Assembly: GCA_024643595.1 (NCBI GenBank)
Contig: JAHEMS010000292.1
Coordinates: 1 to 5,228, forward strand
DNA length: 5,228 nt
From: Bacteroidota bacterium
GTDB taxonomy: Bacteria > Bacteroidota > Bacteroidia > Cytophagales > Cyclobacteriaceae
Reading direction: 5' to 3'
Positions 1 through 5,228 of the stretch are shown one piece after another (the first letter of the stretch is position 1; every line of letters begins with the position of its first letter). The translations under genes were made by a program, and so were the position numbers. The notes under the pieces are model-generated. The model was not told the DNA's origin. It was given only the letters and a program-made list of their open reading frames with translations, and made no database searches.

Positions 1-1244
1 GTGAAACCAGCATTACTAACTGGAAAGATGATAAATCAGCAGCCATCTCCATCACCTTCGATGATGCAAGCATCAATCAGTTTCGGCAGGCGTTGCCTGT
101 AATGAATAATCTTGGAATTACGGGCACCTTTTTTATCAACACTAAAAACATATCCGAATCCCAGTATAAACCTATGTTTATTGGCAGGCCCATTAGTGAA
201 ATAATAGAAGAGAGTGTCTCCCATCCCACCACGCAGGAAAATTTATTTGAAAGAGCTTCAGCCGTGCGTTTCTTGAATATTGAAAATGCAGTAGATCTTC
301 ATAATAATGCCGGATCACTGTTTGAAGAAGGAAAGATTTCTGAATCCATTGCCAAAGTAGATGAGGCATTTGCTGATGCAAGAATGAAAAAATCATCTCC
401 TGAAGTCAAGTCTGGTAGTCAGCAAAGCAATATTATATCCTGGAACGAGATCAGGCAATTTGCTGAACAAGGGCATGAGTTTGGTAATCATACTATATCT
501 CATCCAAGGTTGGCCGTACTGGATGAACCCAATATTCTGTTTGAAATTGAGAAATGTAAAGAGGAACTGCTCAATCAATTGGGCGCAGATCATACCTTCT
601 CTTTAGAATGTCCTTTCGGAACAGAGAATGAACGCGTCATGGAATATGCTTATAAAATACATCCGGCATTGAGAAATCGGATGCCTGAAAAATTTCTGGA
701 AGAGATTAACCGATGGAATGATATGACGCCAGGAGCATCTCGTAAAGAATACATTCAATGGCAAAGAGGTCCACTGCAAAAGACGTCAGTAGCGTTGATG
801 AAATCATGGGTAGATACATTGATGGTTCATGACAATGTATGGCTTGTTCTCACTTTCCATGGGGTAGATGGCATAGGCTGGGAAGCCAAACCCCATGAAG
901 AACTTGAGGAATATTTTAGTTATATGAAAAAACATGAACCGAATCTATGGATAACGCCATTTCGAGATGCTACCAAATACATGCGAGAAAGAATGGGTGC
1001 GACATTAAAGACAACTGATTTGAAGGATAAAATAAGCGTTAGCTTAGCGCACACGCTCGATCCATCTTTATATAATTTTCCCCTGACCTTAAAGACTTAC
1101 ATAAACCCAGATTGGAAGAATATCACAGTGAAACAAGGATCACAATCCGTTACGGTAATACGGGCTGCTGACAAAAGCGGTGGCTACATTTTATATGATG
1201 TTTTGCCAAATTCGGAAGAAATTGAAATTTTGCGTGTCGACTAA
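1..1244 (+). CDS. Polysaccharide deacetylase (NodB homology domain), 5' end outside window
   Basis: The first complete codon is at 3, and 413 residues are visible before the TAA at 1242-1244. The frame is open to the left edge, so the start and any signal peptide lie outside the window. TTG at 93 is not the start, because conserved sequence precedes it. Motif 1 is TFDD at about 54-65: visible residues 20-21 are the presumed catalytic Asp and metal-binding Asp. A TFFIN strand follows. Motif 2 is HTISHP at 489-506, giving zinc ligands His163 and His167. A CPFG at residues 203-206 occupies the motif 3 position, with Glu where many members have Arg. LTFH at about 849-860 supplies the motif 5 His286. 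About 90 residues are inserted between TFFIN and motif 2. Residues from about 337 to 413 look like a C-terminal beta-rich domain. The family removes N- or O-acetyl groups from glycans such as chitin, peptidoglycan or exopolysaccharide; the substrate here is unknown. It is probably exported, but this cannot be seen. The next gene begins 23 bp downstream. Confidence 0.88.
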   Translation, partial: ETSITNWKDDKSAAISITFDDASINQFRQALPVMNNLGITGTFFINTKNISESQYKPMFIGRPISEIIEESVSHPTTQENLFERASAVRFLNIENAVDLHNNAGSLFEEGKISESIAKVDEAFADARMKKSSPEVKSGSQQSNIISWNEIRQFAEQGHEFGNHTISHPRLAVLDEPNILFEIEKCKEELLNQLGADHTFSLECPFGTENERVMEYAYKIHPALRNRMPEKFLEEINRWNDMTPGASRKEYIQWQRGPLQKTSVALMKSWVDTLMVHDNVWLVLTFHGVDGIGWEAKPHEELEEYFSYMKKHEPNLWITPFRDATKYMRERMGATLKTTDLKDKISVSLAHTLDPSLYNFPLTLKTYINPDWKNITVKQGSQSVTVIRAADKSGGYILYDVLPNSEEIEILRVD

Positions 1245-1267
1245 ATAACCCCTTAAAGAAAATTACT

Positions 1268-2377
1268 GTGGCACAGACTATATCTACAAACAGGTTGTAT
1301 TCACTGGATGCACTTAGGGGTTTTGACATGTTTTGGATAATGGGTGCTGAGGAAATTTTTCATCAACTTGCTAAAGTAACGGGCTCTCCTTTTATCGAGG
1401 CGATTTCTAACCAACTTACTCATCCAGACTGGCATGGGTTTCATTTTTATGATTTGATATTTCCTTTATTCCTGTTCATGGCGGGAGTAGCTACTCCTTA
1501 CTCATTGGGCAAGGAGATGGATAGAGGAAAATCAAAAAACCAATTGTTATTTAAAGTGATAAAGCGAGGATTAATATTAGTTCTTTTGGGAATCATTTAT
1601 AATAACGGCCTCGAGCTGCAACCTATTTCGGAAATTCGTTTTGGCAGTGTGCTTGGAAGAATTGGGCTAGCATATATGTTTGCCAACATTATTTATTTGT
1701 ACACTACTCAACGTGGTCAGATTATATGGTTTTGTTCCTTGCTCATTGGTTATTGGTTTATGTTGTTATTCAATTCGGCCCCAGGCTTTCCTCATGGGGA
1801 TTTAACGATGGAAGGAAATTTCGTTTCCTATCTTGATCGATTGATAATGCCAGGCAAACTATACTTAGGCATTCACGATCCGGAAGGGTTAACCTCAACG
1901 ATCCCAGCTATCGGCACTGGTCTGTTAGGAATTTATGCCGGTAATTTGTTAAAGAACAGCCCGATTTCCATGCAAAGGAAATCATTGCAATTATTAGTGA
2001 TGGGAATTGTTTCTCTCTTACTCGCTCAGGTTTGGAATCTCGTGTTTCCTATCAATAAAAATCTTTGGTCAAGTTCATTTGTGCTACACGTGGGTGGCAT
2101 AAGCCTGATTTTATTATCCTTCTTCTACTATATTATTGATGTGCGTGGTTATAAATGGTGGGCGTTTTTCTTTTCGGTTATCGGAATGAATTCCATTTTG
2201 ATTTATATGTCCGGGCATTTTATCAACTGGCGATATACTACGGAATCAATTTTTCAATGGTTGGTGCAATGGGTTGGTGATCCATTTAATGTTGTGGTGT
2301 TTACCATCTGTTATATTTTGGTGAAATGGACGTTTTTATATTTCCTCTACAAAAAGAATGTTTTTCTAAGAGTGTAG
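1268..2377 (+). CDS. Multi-pass membrane acyltransferase, HGSNAT/DUF5009-like
   Basis: This 369-residue, strongly hydrophobic protein has about nine or ten predicted membrane segments (roughly residues 60-80, 99-112, 127-145, 151-169, 209-228, 238-258, 268-290, 297-317 and 341-361, plus a possible one near the N-terminus). The N-terminal SLDALRGFDMFWI (12-24), the HPDWHGF block (52-58) followed by DLIFPLFLFMAGV, the NKNLWSSSFVL stretch (263-273) and GMNSILIYM (306-314) are typical of the heparan-alpha-glucosaminide N-acetyltransferase-like/DUF5009 family. Human HGSNAT moves acetyl from cytosolic acetyl-CoA to terminal glucosamine across the membrane through a histidine; His52 is the likely equivalent, by inference. 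GTG at 1268 is chosen because the next Met (residue 21) would remove the conserved N-terminal motif, and there is no ATG, GTG or TTG start in frame between it and the previous stop. There is no clear Shine-Dalgarno. It probably shares an operon with the deacetylase. Bacterial relatives are often called NagX or DUF5009 proteins, and their activity is not well settled. Confidence 0.82.
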   Translation: MAQTISTNRLYSLDALRGFDMFWIMGAEEIFHQLAKVTGSPFIEAISNQLTHPDWHGFHFYDLIFPLFLFMAGVATPYSLGKEMDRGKSKNQLLFKVIKRGLILVLLGIIYNNGLELQPISEIRFGSVLGRIGLAYMFANIIYLYTTQRGQIIWFCSLLIGYWFMLLFNSAPGFPHGDLTMEGNFVSYLDRLIMPGKLYLGIHDPEGLTSTIPAIGTGLLGIYAGNLLKNSPISMQRKSLQLLVMGIVSLLLAQVWNLVFPINKNLWSSSFVLHVGGISLILLSFFYYIIDVRGYKWWAFFFSVIGMNSILIYMSGHFINWRYTTESIFQWLVQWVGDPFNVVVFTICYILVKWTFLYFLYKKNVFLRV

Positions 2378-2437
2378 ATTGAACGACCAATTTGTCACAT
2401 TTGAACACATTTTGGTTGAACAGTAAGCATCAAGCGG

Positions 2438-2467
2438 TTGTTAAAGTAAAGTTTAAAAAAGTATAAT
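2438..2467 (+). promoter_or_regulatory. Possible promoter for dxr-rseP
   Basis: TTGTTA (2438-2443) and TATAAT (2462-2467) are separated by 18 bases in the AT-rich spacer before dxr, about 65 bases upstream of its TTG start. This fits a sigma-70 pattern (full -10, partial -35). However, Bacteroidota primary sigma factors usually prefer a -33 TTTG and a -7 TAnnTTTG element, and no clean match is present; TACTGTTTG at 2501-2509 has one base too many in its spacer. The 155-bp gap makes a promoter likely somewhere here, but this exact placement is uncertain. Confidence 0.3.
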
Positions 2468-2532
2468 CTATTTACCACTTTTACATATCCAGATAGCAGG
2501 TACTGTTTGGAAAAGATAAAATACATTTCTCT

Positions 2533-3693
2533 TTGGATCAATCTAAAAAACGAATCGCTATCCTTGGCTCAACAGGAAGCATAGGAACGCAGGCACTCGA
2601 AGTCATAGCCGCACATCCCGAATTTTTTCAGGTGGAAGTTCTGACCGCTCAAAATAATGCTGAACTTCTTATTGCTCAGGCAAAGGTATTTAGTCCAAAC
2701 GCAGTAGTGATATCAAATGAGGATGCTTACCATAAAGTAAAGGAAGCGCTGATTCCTCTGGATATTAAAGTGTTTTCTGGTGAAAATTCGCTGGCATCCA
2801 TCGTGGAGATGGATTCGATCGATCTCGTACTTACTGCCCTGGTTGGGTATTCAGGACTGAAGCCGACCTTAAATGCCATTGAGGCAGGAAAGAATATTGC
2901 CCTCGCAAATAAGGAAACGCTGGTAGTGGCTGGTGAATTAATTACTCAGCTGGCAAAGAAAAAGGGCGTGAATATTTTTCCAGTAGATTCTGAGCATTCG
3001 GCAATTTTTCAGTGCCTGGTAGGAGAATTTCATAATCCGATTGAGAAAATTATTCTTACCGCGTCAGGTGGTCCTTTTAGGGGGAAGAAAAAAAATGAGT
3101 TGAAGAATGTTACCAAAGCGCAGGCATTAAAGCATCCTAACTGGACAATGGGAGCCAAAGTGACCATCGATTCGGCCACATTAATGAATAAAGGACTTGA
3201 AGTTATTGAAGCAAAGTGGCTTTTTGGACTTAAAACGGAACAAGTGGATGTTGTTGTTCATCCGCAATCTATCATTCATTCACTTATTCAATTTGAAGAT
3301 GGGTCAATCAAGGCGCAACTTGGTCTACCAGATATGCGTTTGCCAATTCAATTTGCTCTTTCCTACCCTGAACGCCTTAAAAGTGACTTTCCAAGGTTCG
3401 ATTTTGCTAATTTTCCAGCATTGACATTTGAGAAGCCGGATACAGAAACTTTTCGTAATCTTGCGCTCGCGTTTGAGGCATTGGGTCGTGGTGGAAATAT
3501 GCCATGTGTGCTAAATGCTGCAAATGAGGTGGCAGTGGCTGAATTTTTAAGTGACCGCATAGGTTTTCTAGAAATGTCGGATGTAGTGGAACATTGCCTG
3601 GCTAAAATGAATTATATCACTAATCCAACCCTGGAGGATTATGTGAGTACGGACAGAGAAACAAGGATTAAAGCAAAAGAACTAATAAACTGA
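2533..3693 (+). CDS. dxr: 1-deoxy-D-xylulose 5-phosphate reductoisomerase
   Basis: Dxr (IspC) is the cytosolic NADPH-dependent enzyme that rearranges and reduces DXP to 2-C-methyl-D-erythritol 4-phosphate, the first committed step of the MEP isoprenoid pathway and the target of fosmidomycin. The 386 residues are close to the 398 of E. coli. The Rossmann motif GSTGSIG is at residues 12-18 and LANKE at 124-128. Metal ligands are Asp152 and Glu154 (in PVDSEHSAIFQ) and Glu223 (in MNKGLE). Substrate-binding residues matching the E. coli set are Ser178, His201 and Trp204 (HPNW), Ser214, Asn219 and Lys220. Nothing essential is missing. The start is TTG at 2533, seven codons before the RIAILGSTG core. 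There is no ATG or GTG between the in-frame stop at 2494-2496 and this core, and the only other near-cognate choice is CTG at 2503. The stop TGA overlaps the rseP start by one base, indicating co-transcription and probable translational coupling. Confidence 0.97.
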   Translation: MDQSKKRIAILGSTGSIGTQALEVIAAHPEFFQVEVLTAQNNAELLIAQAKVFSPNAVVISNEDAYHKVKEALIPLDIKVFSGENSLASIVEMDSIDLVLTALVGYSGLKPTLNAIEAGKNIALANKETLVVAGELITQLAKKKGVNIFPVDSEHSAIFQCLVGEFHNPIEKIILTASGGPFRGKKKNELKNVTKAQALKHPNWTMGAKVTIDSATLMNKGLEVIEAKWLFGLKTEQVDVVVHPQSIIHSLIQFEDGSIKAQLGLPDMRLPIQFALSYPERLKSDFPRFDFANFPALTFEKPDTETFRNLALAFEALGRGGNMPCVLNAANEVAVAEFLSDRIGFLEMSDVVEHCLAKMNYITNPTLEDYVSTDRETRIKAKELIN

Positions 3694-5057
3694 TGGAAGG
3701 AATAATTATGACGGCCCAGCTTCTGTTGAGCCTTTCAATTTTAATTGCAGTACACGAATGGGGACACTTTATAACGGCCCGCATGTTTGATATTCGCGTG
3801 GAAAAGTTTTATCTGTTCTTCGATTTTCTTTTCCCCATGGCCAATGTGCTCAATTTCTCTCTGGTAAAATATAAAAAAGGAGACACAGAATATGGTATTG
3901 GTTGGTTTCCACTAGGTGGTTATGTAAAAATTGCCGGCATGGTGGATGAAAGTATGGATAAAGAGCAGATGAAAGCAGCCCCGGAACCATGGGAGTTTCG
4001 CTCTAAGCCTGCATGGCAACGATTAATTGTAATGCTCGGTGGAATTATTGTAAATGTAATTACAGGTGTACTGATCTTTATTGGTATTGTTTATTTCATT
4101 GGTGATCGTTTTATTTTAATTGACTATGTAAATAAAAATGGCGGTGTGCAAGCCATGGAACTGGCACAACAGATTGGCATTCAAACAGGAGACCAAATCA
4201 CCAAAATTAACGGACAAGACTTTGAATATTTTGATGATCTTGCCAAACCGGATGTACTGCTTTCACAAAATTCTGCTTACACGGTATTAAGGAATGGGCA
4301 AGAAATTAATATTCCAATTCCAACAGATTTTATAGAGAAGTTCGATCGAAAAGATGCGATTGTCAATTTTGTATTGCCAAGAAGGTTTCCCGTGGTGGAC
4401 GAAGTCTCACCAAATACAATAGCGGATAGAATTGAACTTCAGCAAGGTGACCGGATTGTAGAAATACAACATAACCCCATCACCTATCATGATGAATTGA
4501 CTGCTGTCACTCGCAATTTTAAAGAAGATACACTTCAATTTAAAGTGCAGCGAGGAGAGCAGGTGATGGAATTTAAGGAATATTTTAAGGATGCTCCAGG
4601 CATTGGATTTTATGTTCCGAATCAGTTAGTGCCCAAAGAAGGGGAGAAGACAGTGGACTACACATTCGGTGAATCGGCTTTGATCGGACCAGCCAGAGCA
4701 TTTGGTGTTATTGCAGTTCAGTTGAAAGCATTCAGGAAAATATTCACGGGTCAGATTTCATTTAAAAAATCGTTGTCTGGTCCGATAGGCATGGCAAAAG
4801 CATATGGAGGCACTTGGGACTGGGAGCGATTTTGGAGAATGACAGGATTGTTATCAATGGTTCTTGCTTTCATGAACTTGTTACCGATCCCCGCACTGGA
4901 TGGCGGCTATGTGATGTTCCTACTCTATGAAATGATTAGTGGTCGCGAACCTTCTGAAAAATTCTTTGAGAATGCGATAAAGGTGGGGATGGCGATATTG
5001 CTATTGCTCATGGTGTTTGTTTTCTATAATGATATTGCCAAGTTGGTTACAGGGTGA
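3693..5057 (+). CDS. rseP: Site-2 intramembrane zinc metalloprotease, RseP family
   Basis: This is a 454-residue inner-membrane protease of family M50B that cuts substrates within the membrane, such as anti-sigma factors already trimmed by another protease and remnant signal peptides. The first membrane helix (about residues 7-20) leads into HEWGH (21-25), the zinc site and catalytic Glu22. A long loop with GWFPLGGYVKIAGM follows, then the GGIIVN motif (116-121) in helix 2. Two PDZ-like segments lie at about 150-215 (GDQITKING) and 233-300 (GDRIVEIQ). The C-terminal NLLPIPALDGG (395-405) supplies Asp403, the third zinc ligand, in helix 3; the last helix is about 431-446. The set is complete and of normal length. 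The start at 3693 overlaps the dxr stop, and the resulting N-terminus resembles Bacteroidota homologues; an ATG at 3708 (Met6) preceded by GGAAGGA is a real alternative. E. coli RseP releases sigma-E; Bacteroidota lack that exact pathway, so the substrates here are unknown, FecR-type anti-sigma factors being a guess. Confidence 0.95.
   Translation: MEGIIMTAQLLLSLSILIAVHEWGHFITARMFDIRVEKFYLFFDFLFPMANVLNFSLVKYKKGDTEYGIGWFPLGGYVKIAGMVDESMDKEQMKAAPEPWEFRSKPAWQRLIVMLGGIIVNVITGVLIFIGIVYFIGDRFILIDYVNKNGGVQAMELAQQIGIQTGDQITKINGQDFEYFDDLAKPDVLLSQNSAYTVLRNGQEINIPIPTDFIEKFDRKDAIVNFVLPRRFPVVDEVSPNTIADRIELQQGDRIVEIQHNPITYHDELTAVTRNFKEDTLQFKVQRGEQVMEFKEYFKDAPGIGFYVPNQLVPKEGEKTVDYTFGESALIGPARAFGVIAVQLKAFRKIFTGQISFKKSLSGPIGMAKAYGGTWDWERFWRMTGLLSMVLAFMNLLPIPALDGGYVMFLLYEMISGREPSEKFFENAIKVGMAILLLLMVFVFYNDIAKLVTG
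3695..3701 (+). promoter_or_regulatory. rseP: Shine-Dalgarno-like GGAAGGA inside the rseP start region
   Basis: GGAAGGA ends six bases before an in-frame ATG at 3708, good spacing for a ribosome binding site. It would favour initiation at Met6 rather than at the overlapping ATG at 3693, giving a protein five residues shorter that keeps the whole first helix and HEWGH motif. Bacteroidota often initiate without a Shine-Dalgarno, and these bases are also codons 1-3 under the upstream start, so the match may be chance. Confidence 0.3.
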
Positions 5058-5070
5058 TATTAATTAAGTT

Positions 5071-5115
5071 AAAAAAATGGAAATGGGCATTTAATTTTAA
5101 TGCTCATTTTTTTTT
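5071..5115. terminator. Intrinsic terminator after rseP, possibly bidirectional
   Basis: An 11-bp stem, AAATGGGCATT (5081-5091) with AATGCTCATTT (5099-5109) and one G-T wobble, encloses a seven-base loop and runs into a T tract (5107-5115). It lies 13 bases past the rseP stop and should end the dxr-rseP transcript. On the other strand the same hairpin is followed, three bases later, by seven T residues (the A tract at 5071-5077), so it could also terminate the convergent minus-strand gene whose stop is at 5196-5198. Confidence 0.8.
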
Positions 5116-5195
5116 GCGGATTCAGAACAGGGTAGCCTTTTACACAGGATCAGGTTTTATTTTCAATCGTTGAATCAGGTATTTCAGAAGGGAAA

Positions 5196-5228
5196 TCAAT
5201 CCTTAACGATTTCGAATTCTACTCTACG
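5196..5228 (-). CDS. C-terminal end of a convergent gene, probably an OmpA-like domain protein
   Basis: Reading the minus strand from the right edge gives ten codons, RRVEFEIVKD, then TGA (5198-5196). OmpA/MotB-type peptidoglycan-binding domains commonly end with an (N)RRVEF-(hydrophobic)-x-(hydrophobic) strand in Bacteroidota envelope proteins, and this match is close. The tail-to-tail arrangement with rseP and the two-sided terminator between them agree with a real convergent gene. Only 33 bases are visible, so the frame is judged from the motif alone and the rest of the protein is unknown. If correct, the product would be an outer-membrane or periplasmic protein anchoring to peptidoglycan. 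Confidence 0.5.
   Translation of the reverse strand, partial: RRVEFEIVKD

Noticed and set aside
93..104. TTG at 93 or ATG at 102 as the start of the deacetylase gene
   Set aside because: The frame is open to the left edge and encodes the conserved TFDD motif upstream of both codons, so the gene begins outside the window.
36..593. Three open frames of 62-67 codons on the minus strand within the deacetylase gene
   Set aside because: They lie opposite a well-supported coding region, have no recognisable motifs and look like antisense shadows.
2387..2415. Hairpin (CCAA...TTGG with TGT...ACA) as a terminator after the acyltransferase gene
   Set aside because: Only four plus three pairs with internal mismatches and no following T tract, so it is too weak to call.
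2501..2509. TACTGTTTG as a Bacteroidota -7 promoter element (TAnnTTTG)
   Set aside because: It has three rather than two bases between TA and TTTG, and no convincing TTTG lies at the right distance upstream.
3088..3095. Run of eight A residues in dxr as a slippage or phase-variation site
   Set aside because: It encodes Lys-Lys-Asn in frame, such runs are expected by chance in an AT-rich genome, and frame switching in a normally essential enzyme is unlikely.
3197..3560. Short open frames overlapping dxr on both strands
   Set aside because: The dxr frame here is conserved and complete; the alternative translations show no domain or start signal.

Overview
The base composition (AT-rich, roughly 40% GC by eye), the scarcity of Shine-Dalgarno sites and the protein types all point to a member of the Bacteroidota, probably a Cytophagales-like free-living bacterium. 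The strongest indicators are the Bacteroidota-style RseP with its long loop after the HEXXH helix, the dxr-rseP gene pair, and the DUF5009/HGSNAT-like membrane acyltransferase. This placement rests on pattern recognition, not on a database search.

Layout. (1) Positions 1-1244, plus strand: a NodB-fold polysaccharide deacetylase whose N-terminus lies before the window. (2) 1268-2377: a polytopic membrane acyltransferase of the heparan-alpha-glucosaminide N-acetyltransferase/DUF5009 type, starting 23 bp after the deacetylase stop and probably co-transcribed with it. (3) 2378-2532: a 155-bp AT-rich spacer with a possible promoter and short repeats. (4) 2533-3693: dxr, encoding 1-deoxy-D-xylulose 5-phosphate reductoisomerase of the MEP isoprenoid pathway, with a TTG start. 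(5) 3693-5057: rseP, encoding an intramembrane zinc site-2 protease with two PDZ-like segments, joined to dxr by a one-base TGATG overlap. (6) 5071-5115: a hairpin flanked by an A tract and a T tract, which could act as a terminator in both directions. (7) 5196-5228, minus strand: what looks like the last ten codons and stop of a convergent gene, with an ending typical of OmpA-like domain proteins.

Functionally there are two plus-strand units. The first pairs an amino-sugar deacetylase with a membrane acetyltransferase, which suggests handling of N-acetylated glycans at the envelope. The second is the housekeeping dxr-rseP pair, linking isoprenoid supply (for quinones and the undecaprenyl carrier) with envelope proteolysis. 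All complete genes have intact catalytic motifs. I see no mobile element, CRISPR array or RNA gene, and no clearly new system. The most interesting points are the large insertion in the deacetylase, the deacetylase-acetyltransferase pairing, and the fragment of a convergent gene at the right edge.
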